Below are positions 16,119-24,190 of a DNA stretch of 47,385 bases, one piece after another. The DNA is from Planctomycetaceae bacterium (GTDB taxonomy: Bacteria > Planctomycetota > Planctomycetia > Planctomycetales > Planctomycetaceae). Under the pieces are notes generated by a model that worked only from the letters and a program-made list of their open reading frames with translations, made no database searches and was not told the DNA's origin. Each line of letters begins with the position of its first letter. Within the stretch, counting starts at the first letter, position 1. Position numbers and translations under genes: made by a program. The stretch spans positions 1 through 47,385 of the forward strand of contig JABISG010000110.1 of the NCBI GenBank assembly GCA_018699955.1, given 5' to 3'.

Positions 16119-16739
16119 ATGTCCAACAACGCCGATTCATCTCTCGTCGAATTGCTTGACCGCGCCCGTGGTGGCGATGATGCGGCGCGAGATCGGCTGT
16201 TTGAACGCTGCCGCAATTACGTCTCGGTTGTTGCTCGCACGCAGGTCGAAGGTTGGATGAAGGCGAAGGTTGACGCATCGGATCTGGTGCAACAAACGTT
16301 GCTGGAAGCGCATCGCAGCTTTGTCGATTTTCGTGGCACGACCGAAGCCGAATGGCTGGCGTGGCTCAAACAGATTCTCTCACACAATACCACCGACTTC
16401 GTTCGCCGATACCGGGGAACCGATAAACGCCGCGTGCAACGGGAAGTTCCCATTTACAGCAATGTCGGCGATGGATCGGCAGCATTCTTCCGCGATCCCA
16501 CTGATCCGGGAGAAAGCCCCAGCCAATTGGTGGCGCGTCACGAACGCGAGGTGCAAGTGGCGGAGGCAATCAGCCAGCTTTCGCCCGACCACCAAGACGT
16601 GATCCTGTTGCGGAACTTGCAGCGGCTTCCCTTCAATGAAGTCGCCGAGAGAATGGGACGTTCCCGCCCGGCCGTGCAAATGTTGTGGATGCGAGCACTG
16701 CGAAAATTGCAGGCAATTTTGGAAGAGCAGGACGCATAG
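16119..16739 (+). CDS. ECF-type RNA polymerase sigma factor
   Basis: A 206-residue sigma factor of the planctomycete ECF group. Region 2 spans roughly 5-100, with the polymerase-binding and -10 reading helices around DASDLVQQTLLEAHRSF and WLAWLKQILSHNTTDFVRRY. A linker with DPTDPGESPSQL follows, then region 4 from about 143 to 200, with the helix-turn-helix LPFNEVAERMGRSRPAVQML. The next gene, a membrane Ser/Thr kinase, starts 5 bp after this stop. This sigma-plus-kinase layout is well known in planctomycetes, where phosphorylation is thought to replace the anti-sigma factor. The start has no clear ribosome binding site, but the ATG fits the family N-terminus. Confidence 0.9.
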   Translation: MSNNADSSLVELLDRARGGDDAARDRLFERCRNYVSVVARTQVEGWMKAKVDASDLVQQTLLEAHRSFVDFRGTTEAEWLAWLKQILSHNTTDFVRRYRGTDKRRVQREVPIYSNVGDGSAAFFRDPTDPGESPSQLVARHEREVQVAEAISQLSPDHQDVILLRNLQRLPFNEVAERMGRSRPAVQMLWMRALRKLQAILEEQDA

Positions 16740-16744
16740 ATTTC

Positions 16745-18502
16745 ATGGCGGAGTCGCAGAAACGAACGCCCGACGAGAGCGACGACAACGACGAGCGGCT
16801 GATTGAGTTGCTCGACGGTTATGTCGATACACTGCACGAAGCGAATTATGCGAGTCGCAGTGAGTTGTTGTCGCATCATGCGGAGTTGGCGGATTTCCTT
16901 GGCTGTCTCGATGCGCTCGACAGTCTGGCGATTCCGCAGAACCCCGGTTTTTCAAAAGAATCGAACTTCTCGGATACCGTTCCGATGATGGAACTGCCTT
17001 TGTCTGATCAGCCAACGATTGTTGAGCAATCCGGAGAGTTTCCGCGCAGCGCTGACGAGACGTCGCCCGCAGGCGAAATCTCACAGGAGTTCGGAAAATA
17101 CCGTCTGGAAGCCGAGGTCGGCCGCGGTGGAATGGGCGTCGTTTATCGCGCGCGACAGACCGATCTCGATCGGGTTGTGGCAGTGAAGATGATCCTTTCC
17201 AGCAGGCTGGCATCGCGTGATGACGTCCAACGTTTCTACGCGGAAGCCAAAGCGACAGCGGCCGTCAAGCATCCCAACATTGTCGGCATTCACGAAGTGG
17301 GGCAAGTTCACGGCCAGCATTACTTTGCGATGGATTTCGTTGCCGGCCAAAGTTTGGCCCAGTTGCTTCGCAGCGGACCGATGGCAAGCGATAAGGCGGC
17401 CGAATGCGTCGCGTTAGTCGCTCAGGCAGTTCACTTTCTGCACGAACACAACATCGTGCATCGTGATTTGAAGCCCTCGAACATTCTCGTCGATGAAGAT
17501 GAAAGACCTTTCGTGACCGATTTCGGATTGGCGAAGGTCTTCAGCGGCGACTCGGCACACACGCAAACCGGCACGATTGTGGGAACGCCGAGTTATATGT
17601 CACCCGAGCAGGCGGCCGGTCGCAGTGCCGATGTCTCTGCGCGAAGCGACGTGTATAGTCTGGGCGCCATCTTGTACGAGCTGTTGTGTGGGCGACCGCC
17701 GTACCGGGAGAAGACCCCGCTGGACACACTGGTGCAGGTGCTCGAAGGCGAACCGACAATTCTCACACGAGTGAACCCGGCAGTTCCGCGTGAGCTGGAA
17801 TTGATTTGTCTGCGCTGTTTGGAGAAAGACCCGAAGGACCGCTACCTTTCGGCAGCGGAGTTGGCCGACGATTTGGAACGATACCTGCGTAGCGAACCGA
17901 TCGAAGCGCAGCCGCCGGGGGTGTTTCATGCAGTGCGACGCTGGGTCCGGCGCGAGCCGGCGCTGGTGTCGCATACGGCGGCATTGGGTGTCGCAGCGGT
18001 CATTGTTCAAGCAGCCTATCTTTATGACCGGACGCTTAACGACTTCGGCTACCACCTGCAGGTGATGTCAATCCTGGGAACGTGGGCGATCGGCTCGTTC
18101 TTGTTTCAGCGTTTGATGCACCGCGAGGCATGGGCCGATGTGGCGAGATTTGCCTGGGCCGCTGCCGACGCGGCGTTATTGACGTTGTTACTTTCGACGA
18201 TATGTTCACACACGCCACAGGGTCCGGTACCATTCGCACCGTTGGGGCCGTTGCTGATCGGCTATCCGTTGTTGGTGGCTGCGTCGGGCATGTTCTTTCG
18301 CGTGCGGCTGGTGTGGTTCATGACGGCGGCTTGCCTGATCAGTTACGCGGTGTTGCTGATCTTTCATCCCGAACAACGCAACCCACCACACTACCCAATG
18401 ATTTTTTGCGCCGTACTCGGTGTGCTGGGCGTGATTGTCGCCTATCAGGTGTACCGCGTGCGCGTGTTGAGCCGATTCTTTGATCGACAGCAATTGCCGT
18501 GA
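16745..18502 (+). CDS. Membrane-anchored Ser/Thr protein kinase
   Basis: A 585-residue kinase. An N-terminal part of about 118 residues is acidic and helical. The kinase domain runs from about 119 to 385: GRGGMGVVY (126-134), ATP lysine K148 in VAVKM, HRDLKPSN with D241, DFGLAK with D259, and GTPSYMSPEQA. It is a canonical RD kinase. The C-terminus has about five hydrophobic helices between 410 and 570, so the kinase faces the cytosol with a membrane sensor behind it and no large periplasmic domain. The ATG at 16745 gives the family start and lies 5 bp after the sigma factor stop. The inferred target is that sigma factor. The stop codon directly abuts the stop of the convergent GT9 gene. Confidence 0.9.
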   Translation: MAESQKRTPDESDDNDERLIELLDGYVDTLHEANYASRSELLSHHAELADFLGCLDALDSLAIPQNPGFSKESNFSDTVPMMELPLSDQPTIVEQSGEFPRSADETSPAGEISQEFGKYRLEAEVGRGGMGVVYRARQTDLDRVVAVKMILSSRLASRDDVQRFYAEAKATAAVKHPNIVGIHEVGQVHGQHYFAMDFVAGQSLAQLLRSGPMASDKAAECVALVAQAVHFLHEHNIVHRDLKPSNILVDEDERPFVTDFGLAKVFSGDSAHTQTGTIVGTPSYMSPEQAAGRSADVSARSDVYSLGAILYELLCGRPPYREKTPLDTLVQVLEGEPTILTRVNPAVPRELELICLRCLEKDPKDRYLSAAELADDLERYLRSEPIEAQPPGVFHAVRRWVRREPALVSHTAALGVAAVIVQAAYLYDRTLNDFGYHLQVMSILGTWAIGSFLFQRLMHREAWADVARFAWAAADAALLTLLLSTICSHTPQGPVPFAPLGPLLIGYPLLVAASGMFFRVRLVWFMTAACLISYAVLLIFHPEQRNPPHYPMIFCAVLGVLGVIVAYQVYRVRVLSRFFDRQQLP

Positions 18503-19615
18503 TCAAGCGGCTCGGTAAGTGATACCCTGTTTTTCCATCACGCGGACGACAGCGGCCCAGACGCGTTCAATCTCGATTTCTTCCAGGCATGCCATGTGCT
18601 TCTCGCCGCGATATGGGCAACGCTTTTTATAACTGGCGGCACAGGCGAGTTGAGTGGAAACGAGTTCGTGCGTCGGGCCGGGAGGCCCCGAGCGTTCGGG
18701 GCTGGTGCATGTGAAGATGCCAACCACGGGGGTTCCCAGCCCTGCCGCCAGATGCATCGGCCCGGAGTCGTTGCTCAGCAGCATGAGGGAATGCTGCAAG
18801 ACGGCTGCCAGTTGCCGCAGAGATGTTTGTCCGGCAAGATTGATCACCGGTGCAGATGGCGTGAATCGATTCAACAGATGCTCGACTTGCGTTGCAAAGG
18901 GCAATTCGTCGCGGCTGCCAACCAGCACGGTTGTCAGGCCGAAAAACCGGCGTGCTTTGGCGGCGACGGCGGCAAATCGTTCTGCCGGCCAGCGTTTGGT
19001 CACCCACCGTGCGCCAGGGTGGACCGCCACAACGCGTCCAGACAACGGCTTCAACTGGTCTTTAGCCCAGGAGTGTTCCTCGGGCGTGATCGGAACGATT
19101 GTCTCCCGCCGGAAGCGCCCCATCCCGAGTGCGTCGGCCACCTTCCAATATCGCAGATGCGCCGGCACCTGTTTGCCCGTGTCCGGTAACAGCATGTGGC
19201 AGGGCAGATGAGATCCTTCGCGGGCTGTCTCCAGTCCGACTCGCAACGGTGCCCGTGTCGCAGCTGTCATCACGGCCGTCCGCAGCAGTCCCTGTAAATC
19301 GAACACGATGTCGAACTTTTCTCGGCGCAGCTGCGACAGCAACTGCCGCCAGCCGTTCAGCGATGCACCGCGGTCGATGGGGATGATCTGGTCGAGTTGC
19401 GGATGCCCGTCGATCAGGTCGGCCAAGCCCCGATTGATTGCCCAGGAAATGGTCGCGTTCGGAAACCGTTCGCGAAGCACGGGCAACAATGGCAACGTTT
19501 GCACAACGTCGCCAAAGGCGCTCGGCTTGATGATGCAGATTCGCCGCGCATCGATGCTGCGCAAGTCAATTGGTAATTTGCGGCGGAAAAGACTCATCGT
19601 CGGCCTGGCATTCAC
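18503..19615 (-). CDS. Glycosyltransferase family 9 (heptosyltransferase-like)
   Basis: A 370-residue GT9 protein, the family of ADP-heptose:LPS heptosyltransferases. N-terminal half: RICIIKPSAFGDVVQTLP, the acceptor-side loop with the key GD, then IDGHPQLDQIIPID. C-terminal donor half: VAVHPGARWVTKRWPAERFAA-type motif near 196-215 and SNDSGPMHLAAGLGTPVVGIF near 281-300, both diagnostic. It would add a heptose or other sugar to the lipid A core at the cytosolic face. Its presence with lpxD and lpxI in the same window supports a lipopolysaccharide-bearing outer membrane. An ATG at 19597, six residues in, is an alternative start. It follows ftsW on the same strand after 103 bp. Confidence 0.88.
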   Translation of the reverse strand: MNARPTMSLFRRKLPIDLRSIDARRICIIKPSAFGDVVQTLPLLPVLRERFPNATISWAINRGLADLIDGHPQLDQIIPIDRGASLNGWRQLLSQLRREKFDIVFDLQGLLRTAVMTAATRAPLRVGLETAREGSHLPCHMLLPDTGKQVPAHLRYWKVADALGMGRFRRETIVPITPEEHSWAKDQLKPLSGRVVAVHPGARWVTKRWPAERFAAVAAKARRFFGLTTVLVGSRDELPFATQVEHLLNRFTPSAPVINLAGQTSLRQLAAVLQHSLMLLSNDSGPMHLAAGLGTPVVGIFTCTSPERSGPPGPTHELVSTQLACAASYKKRCPYRGEKHMACLEEIEIERVWAAVVRVMEKQGITYRAA

Positions 19616-19689
19616 GGGAACGGCTGGAACGGTCGGATATATTATCGGCGGTCGTTCAAACAGGGCAATAGTGATCGCCCAAGTTGGGG

Positions 19690-19698
19690 GGTGCCACT
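19690..19698. repeat. Half-site of the ggtgccact repeat
   Basis: ggtgccact appears in the gap between ftsW and the GT9 gene, matching the left end of the palindromes at 3057, 5601 and 47366. The rest of the palindrome is absent, so it is either a relic or chance. Confidence 0.3.
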
Positions 19699-19718
19699 AA
19701 TTGAGGCATAAGGGAAGA

Positions 19719-20852
19719 CTAGACAGCTGGAGATTCGATCGGCCGTACCGTTGCATTGGCGGCGACGCCTGATTCCGCCGGCCGTGATAGACTGATAATG
19801 ATGCCCAGTGCGGCGACGGTTACCACCAGATTACTGCCGCCGTAGCTGATGAGCGGGTGGGGAATGCCCTTCGGCGGGACCAGCGCCGTGACGACGGCCA
19901 TGTTCAATCCCGCCTGCAACACAATTTGTGTGAGGAGCGTGAAGCCGGCCAACCAGGCGAAATCGTGCTGATCGAGATCGCTTAACATTCGCCAGCCGCT
20001 GTAAAACAGACCGGCCCAAACGACGAGCAGGCCCAACGTGGCGACCAATCCCATTTCCTCGCCAACGACGGCGTAAACGAAGTCGGTGTTCGCTTCCGGT
20101 AAGAAGCTGAGTTTTTGCCACCCGCGTCCCAATCCGACGCCGAGAACACCACCCGCGCCCAGTGAGATCAGCGATTGCTTCAATTGGTACGGTGCTTCGT
20201 TCCAATCGGAGATGGCCGACAGGAAACCGGTCACTCGCCGCAGTTGGTATGGACGCAGAATAAGCAGCCCCGCCAAAGCGGGTGCCGCCACCGCGCCGCT
20301 GACCAGGAAATTGCGAATCGGCCAACCGCCAAGAAACAAGACAATCGCACAACCGCAGGCCAAAAACACCGACGTTCCCAAATCGGGCTGCAGCAGTGTG
20401 AGCGGGAGTAGAACAAGAAGCGGTGCAACGAGCGGCAAAGTTCCACGTCGCCAATGCGCGAGATGTTCTTTCCGCTGACAGAGAATTCGACAAACGAATA
20501 ACGGCAACGCGATCTTTGCCAATTCCGATGGCTGCATCGACAGCGGCCCGAAACGCAACCAGCGTTGAGCGCCGTTGACCCGCGTCCCAAGGCCGGGAAT
20601 GAGTACGGCGACGAGCAATAACACCGTACCCCAGAAGAGATAGGGAGCAGCGTCAAACCAGAACCGCTTTGGCAGAGCGGCACACACCACACCCGTCGCG
20701 ACTGCAACCGCCAGGAACAACAAATGACGCGACAGATAGACGCTTTCAAATTCTGTCGGCCACGATGTGATGCTCGAGCTATAGACCATCAACGTGCCAA
20801 AACCGAGCAGCACGCACGCCAGCGTCACAAAAATGCTTCGGCGGTGATCCAT
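19719..20852 (-). CDS. ftsW: SEDS peptidoglycan polymerase FtsW/RodA family
   Basis: A 377-residue multi-spanning inner-membrane protein of the SEDS family, which polymerises lipid II into glycan strands together with a class B penicillin-binding protein. About ten hydrophobic helices are visible. Diagnostic motifs: NGAQRWLRFGPLSMQPSELAK (its first part near residue 93), LQPDLGTS, the catalytic aspartate D257 in LPEANTDFV, and PPKGIPHPLISYGGSN near the C-terminus. The ATG at 20852 gives the family N-terminus; an ATG 18 codons earlier adds non-family sequence. Position after mraY in a mur cluster favours FtsW over RodA. Planctomycetes are known to lack FtsZ, so an FtsW in this cluster must work with another division or growth scaffold. 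It follows mraY by 173 bp. Confidence 0.9.
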   Translation of the reverse strand: MDHRRSIFVTLACVLLGFGTLMVYSSSITSWPTEFESVYLSRHLLFLAVAVATGVVCAALPKRFWFDAAPYLFWGTVLLLVAVLIPGLGTRVNGAQRWLRFGPLSMQPSELAKIALPLFVCRILCQRKEHLAHWRRGTLPLVAPLLVLLPLTLLQPDLGTSVFLACGCAIVLFLGGWPIRNFLVSGAVAAPALAGLLILRPYQLRRVTGFLSAISDWNEAPYQLKQSLISLGAGGVLGVGLGRGWQKLSFLPEANTDFVYAVVGEEMGLVATLGLLVVWAGLFYSGWRMLSDLDQHDFAWLAGFTLLTQIVLQAGLNMAVVTALVPPKGIPHPLISYGGSNLVVTVAALGIIISLSRPAESGVAANATVRPIESPAV

Positions 20853-21025
20853 GAGGTTTGCCTTGCTGCAGAAAGGGTGGAAGCCGATCCGGCTGATCGA
20901 AATCAACCGAATCGGCGTTCCATTTCCCTCTCTCCCTAACGTCGCCTGCTATCTTCGTTGTGTGGTTCCCACGGGGCACGACTGGTGGGCTTTTGGATTT
21001 GCAATATTGATTTTGGGGAAGATTC

Positions 21026-22129
21026 TTATCGGATCTTGAGGCTGGCGACGGCGACGATTGCCAACAATGCCGAGCCGATCCAGAATCGCACGACGATCTT
21101 TATCTCGTGTTGACCTTTGAACAGAAAATGGTTGTGCAGCGGACTGCACGCGATCAGACGGTTTCCCGTCATCCGGAACCAACCGACCTGCATGAGAACG
21201 ATCAATGTCTCGATTACGAAGATTCCGCCAATGACCACCAACAGCACTTCCTGTCGAGTGACCAATGCCGCCAGTGCCAGCAAAGCTCCAATGGGCAACG
21301 ACCCGGTGTCGACCATAAACACCTGTGCGGGATAACAATTGAACCAAAGAAAGCCGAGCATCGCACCCACGAGTGCGCCCATCACAATGCACAATTCGCC
21401 TGCACCAGGGATGAAGGGGACGTTCACATAATCGGCCATCACAGCATGCCCGGCGAGATACGTCAGCGCGACGAAGGCCGATCCCGCAAAAACCATGCAG
21501 CCACTGGCAAGGCCGTCCAGTCCGTCGGTCAGGTTGACCGCGTTGGAACTGCCGACAGTTACCAACACGCTCCATGCAATAAATCCGCCGCCGAGCCACA
21601 CGCCGTGATTTCCCAACGGCCAGATCAATTCCAAGCCGTGCGGTTGATGCAGATGTTCCCGATACAGCACCACGCCGACACAGGTGGCCAATGCCGTCTG
21701 CACGAGCAGTTTCACGCGAGCGCTCAGGCCGTTGCGTTCGGTGCTGAGTTTGATCCAGTCGTCGATAGCGCCGAGAGTTGCAAAGCCGATGGCGACAAAC
21801 AACGCCATTTGCACGTAACGGCTCGACAAGTTTCCCCAAAGTAATACGGAAACGACAACCGCAGCGATCACAAACAGGCCGCCCATTGTGGGGGTTTTCG
21901 CCTTTGACGCCTGTAGCTCGTTCAACCGTTCCGAAGCGCTGTCGATCCGTTCGCAAAACCGGCGTTTGAGCCATGCAATTGCGGGCGGGCCAAACAGGAT
22001 CGCCATCAGAAACGACGTCACACTGGCCAGCGCAGCTCTCGCCGTCAAGAAGACGCGCGAGTCGCCCGAGGAGTAGAACTCCATTTGCTCCAACAGCGGC
22101 GCGAATCGATTTAAGAGCCAGAACAGCAT
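21026..22129 (-). CDS. mraY: Phospho-N-acetylmuramoyl-pentapeptide-transferase
   Basis: A 367-residue integral membrane enzyme that joins phospho-MurNAc-pentapeptide to undecaprenyl phosphate, giving lipid I. Motifs: [10 protein letters not shown] near 76-85, the acidic pair D123 and D124 in [18 protein letters not shown] at 199-208, the third catalytic aspartate D274 in FMVDTGS, and PLHNHF at 331-335. Two small departures occur: FMGDTG is usual, here V273 takes the glycine place, and HHH is here HNH. Both are next to, not at, the essential aspartates. About ten transmembrane helices are visible. The ATG at 22129 gives the family N-terminus but has no ribosome binding site. It is separated from murF by an unusually long, structured 433-bp spacer. 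Confidence 0.93.
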   Translation of the reverse strand: MLFWLLNRFAPLLEQMEFYSSGDSRVFLTARAALASVTSFLMAILFGPPAIAWLKRRFCERIDSASERLNELQASKAKTPTMGGLFVIAAVVVSVLLWGNLSSRYVQMALFVAIGFATLGAIDDWIKLSTERNGLSARVKLLVQTALATCVGVVLYREHLHQPHGLELIWPLGNHGVWLGGGFIAWSVLVTVGSSNAVNLTDGLDGLASGCMVFAGSAFVALTYLAGHAVMADYVNVPFIPGAGELCIVMGALVGAMLGFLWFNCYPAQVFMVDTGSLPIGALLALAALVTRQEVLLVVIGGIFVIETLIVLMQVGWFRMTGNRLIACSPLHNHFLFKGQHEIKIVVRFWIGSALLAIVAVASLKIR

Positions 22130-22138
22130 GTTGTCTAA

Positions 22139-22278
22139 CGATGAATGATGAAGGGAAAACGATGAAGGACGAAGGATGAATGATGAGGAACAGAGATTGA
22201 CTGACCAGCGATGAGGGAGGAAGGATTCCGGTAGGGTTTGCTTGATTCATCCTTCATCCTTCCTCATTCATCCTTTTC
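22139..22278. repeat. Imperfect palindrome built from gatgaagg/ccttcatc units
   Basis: The left arm, about 22154-22193, is made of gatgaagga- and gatgaatgatgagg-like units. The right arm, 22242-22278, carries the complementary attcatccttcatccttcc pattern. The arms could fold into a long imperfect hairpin around a 48-bp centre. It is probably a small non-autonomous repeat element. It sits just upstream of mraY, within the mur cluster. Confidence 0.6.
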
Positions 22279-22288
22279 AGCTGTTTCC

Positions 22289-22320
22289 CCGGGCATCGAG
22301 GTTTTCACCCCGATGCCCGG
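22289..22320 (-). other. 32-nt hairpin with GAAA tetraloop upstream of mraY
   Basis: On the minus strand, the coding direction of mraY, the sequence folds as a 14-bp stem with a single mismatch, capped by gaaa. The outer 10 bp (ccgggcatcg/cgatgcccgg) pair perfectly. A GNRA loop suggests it forms in RNA. No U-tract follows, so it is not a standard terminator. It may be a processing, stability or attenuation structure, or part of a repeat. Confidence 0.55.
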
Positions 22321-22325
22321 TCGTT

Positions 22326-22459
22326 GGTTCCGTCACAAAGCGGCTCTTGGAGTGATCGACCCAGAGATCACGTGTTCCAATTGCCGGAGTTGCTCCCGCC
22401 CAGGACCCAGAAGGGCGGTACGTCGGATTCCCGCAAACCCTAACGTACGTGACGGAACC
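22326..22459 (-). other. 134-nt multibranched structured element (RNA or mobile repeat)
   Basis: The ends ggttccgtcac (22326-22336) and gtgacggaacc (22449-22459) are perfect 11-bp inverted repeats. Inside are further pairings. A helix of 5+6 bp with a 4-nt bulge pairs 22347-22357 with 22366-22371 and 22376-22380. ggag/ctcc pairs at 22386-22396. ccgccc/gggcgg pairs at 22396-22418. gtacgt/acgtac pairs at 22418-22448. Neighbouring stems overlap by one base, so the exact borders are approximate. The pattern is a junction with about four branches closed by one long helix. It could be a structured leader or ncRNA in the murF-mraY transcript, or a miniature inverted-repeat element. It does not match RNase P, tmRNA or SRP RNA signatures. 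Confidence 0.45.
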
Positions 22460-22562
22460 TTACAGATTGGTTTCTTGTTTTCGATAAGTTCGGCAGTCAC
22501 TTTCGGCATTGTTCTTTTCCAATCGCGACTGGCCGGATAATTTCTCTCCGTTGATTGTGTTT
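22460..22562. other. Spacer directly downstream of murF
   Basis: 103 bp between the murF stop and the structured element. The sequence is T-rich on the plus strand (ttggtttcttgttttc). I see no hairpin followed by a minus-strand U-run, so there is no evident terminator after murF. Read-through into the structured region is likely. Confidence 0.3.
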
Positions 22563-23969
22563 TCAGGCGACTGCACGAAGTGGTGGTGAATCTGTCTTCC
22601 AGGCGACGCGTTGCTGCAATCGTTCGATCACGCGTTCCATTTGCATACCGCGCGAACCCTTCACGAGAATGACGTCTCCCGGTTCGAGCCAGCAGTTGAG
22701 AACTGCCAACATGGCATCAAAGTCTTCACATTCCGCCATTCGGTATTTGTTCATGCCTTCTTCAGCGGCGCCCCAGATGACCTGCTCCGCCTGCTGTCCG
22801 TGTGCCAGTAAACAGTCGATGCCCGCCGTCGCCGCATCAGCACCCAGCTGGCGATGAAACGCAGCCGACCGTTCGCCCAGTTCGAGCATGTCGCCAACCA
22901 CCAGCAGCTTGCGACCTGCGGTTTGCCAGTCCCGCAAGACTTCCAGGGCGGCCTGCATCGAAGCCGGATTTGAGTTATATGTGTCGTCGATGACCGTCCA
23001 CGGCCCAATTGACTGCAGTTGGCAGCGGCCGGGCGGCGTGGTGAACGATGCCAGACCGTTTGCGATTTGCTTGCTGTCGATGCCGACCTCACGGCCCACA
23101 GCGACCGCACACAGCGCCGCCGTCAAGTAATGTCGTCCTGTAACCTGAAGCTCGAATTGATCGGAATCGACCTGAAAAGAAAGACGGTTCCGACCAACAT
23201 TGACGCGCGTTGCGCGAATGTCATTCTGTGATCCTTCGCCGACCAGGATCGTCCGGCAGTCGATTTGCTCCGCAAGTTGACACAAACGTTGATCGTCTCC
23301 TGCCAGAATTGCCAAGCCGTTGCTGGGCAACGATTCGAGCAATTCACTCTTTGCCGATAGAATTCTCTGTTCGCTACCAAATCCGCACAGGTGGGCCGGC
23401 CCGATTCCCGTGATGATGCCGATTTCCGGTTCGGCCAATTCCGCTAGCTGTCGAATCTCGCCGACATCGGACGCTCCGAATTCCAGCACGGCAAACTCAT
23501 CGTCGTCTTGGATTTCCAGCAAACTCAACGGTACGCCGAAGTGGTTGTTAAAATTACGCGGACTCTGCATCCCGGCGAATTGTGTCTCCAGCATCGAATG
23601 AATGAGTGAACGCGTAGTCGTTTTTCCGAAGCTGCCGGTCACGCCGACGATTAATGCTTCCCGCGCTTCGCGATATGATTTCGCGAAATCCCACAAGGCA
23701 ATCAAGGTGTCGGGGACCGTGACAACCGGGACGCGAAGTTCGTTTTCATAGTCGTTTCGTACCACTGCGGCCGCTGCGCCATTATCGAACGCTGCCGCGA
23801 CAAACGCGTGACCGTCGTGTTGTTCTCCTTGAACCGCCCAGAACAGGTCGCCCAGACGAACATTTCTGGAATCGAGCGCAATGGAATTGAATCCGGCAGA
23901 TGTGTCGTCGAAATCGACGGCACGTCCATCAGTGGCTGAGAGAAGTTGTGAGAGTGTTACGTGTTCCAT
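22563..23969 (-). CDS. murF: UDP-MurNAc-tripeptide D-alanyl-D-alanine ligase
   Basis: A 468-residue cytosolic ATP-dependent Mur ligase that adds the D-Ala-D-Ala dipeptide to UDP-MurNAc-tripeptide. The N-terminal UDP-binding domain includes LDSRNVRLGDLFWAVQGEQHDGH. The central ATPase domain has GVTGSFGKTTT at 109-119 with K116, then SPRNFNNHFGVPLSLLE and the family hallmark NFNN. The C-terminal domain includes DDTYNSNPASM and LVVGDMLELGE. All fit MurF. I chose the ATG at 23969, with gga seven bases upstream. The frame stays open upstream for 63 codons to an ATG at 24158, but that extension contains a hydrophobic stretch unsuited to MurF. The 3' neighbour mraY is the next step in the pathway. 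Confidence 0.92.
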   Translation of the reverse strand: MEHVTLSQLLSATDGRAVDFDDTSAGFNSIALDSRNVRLGDLFWAVQGEQHDGHAFVAAAFDNGAAAAVVRNDYENELRVPVVTVPDTLIALWDFAKSYREAREALIVGVTGSFGKTTTRSLIHSMLETQFAGMQSPRNFNNHFGVPLSLLEIQDDDEFAVLEFGASDVGEIRQLAELAEPEIGIITGIGPAHLCGFGSEQRILSAKSELLESLPSNGLAILAGDDQRLCQLAEQIDCRTILVGEGSQNDIRATRVNVGRNRLSFQVDSDQFELQVTGRHYLTAALCAVAVGREVGIDSKQIANGLASFTTPPGRCQLQSIGPWTVIDDTYNSNPASMQAALEVLRDWQTAGRKLLVVGDMLELGERSAAFHRQLGADAATAGIDCLLAHGQQAEQVIWGAAEEGMNKYRMAECEDFDAMLAVLNCWLEPGDVILVKGSRGMQMERVIERLQQRVAWKTDSPPLRAVA

Positions 23970-24164
23970 CACACGTCCGTTTTCAAATGATGCAGACTTT
24001 TGAGGTGTGTGACCGGACCCGCCGGTCGAGTTGCCTGGAGTTGGCCCGCTCGGCGAGCCGAGAGTCGATAGCATGAGACAAGTTGCCAGAGCCAACATGG
24101 TTCGCCGAATCGGTTGATTAGTTGAAGTGATGTCGAGATGAGTCTGTCCGTGTTTCATGGGAGT

Positions 24165-24190
24165 GGCATGACGGCCGGTACCGTCATGCC
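24165..24190. other. Perfect 10-bp hairpin over the murE stop codon
   Basis: ggcatgacgg ccggta ccgtcatgcc is a perfect 10-bp inverted repeat with a 6-nt loop. The murE stop (24184-24186) lies inside the right arm. It could slow ribosomes, set an mRNA end or adjust the ratio of murE to murF. No T-run follows on the minus strand. Confidence 0.5.

Noticed and set aside
22139..22278. CRISPR array
   Set aside because: The short units are adjacent and inverted, without regular spacers or cas genes in the window.
22326..22459. Possibility that the structured element is RNase P RNA, tmRNA or SRP RNA
   Set aside because: None of the conserved cores of these RNAs is present on either strand, and the size is too small for the first two.
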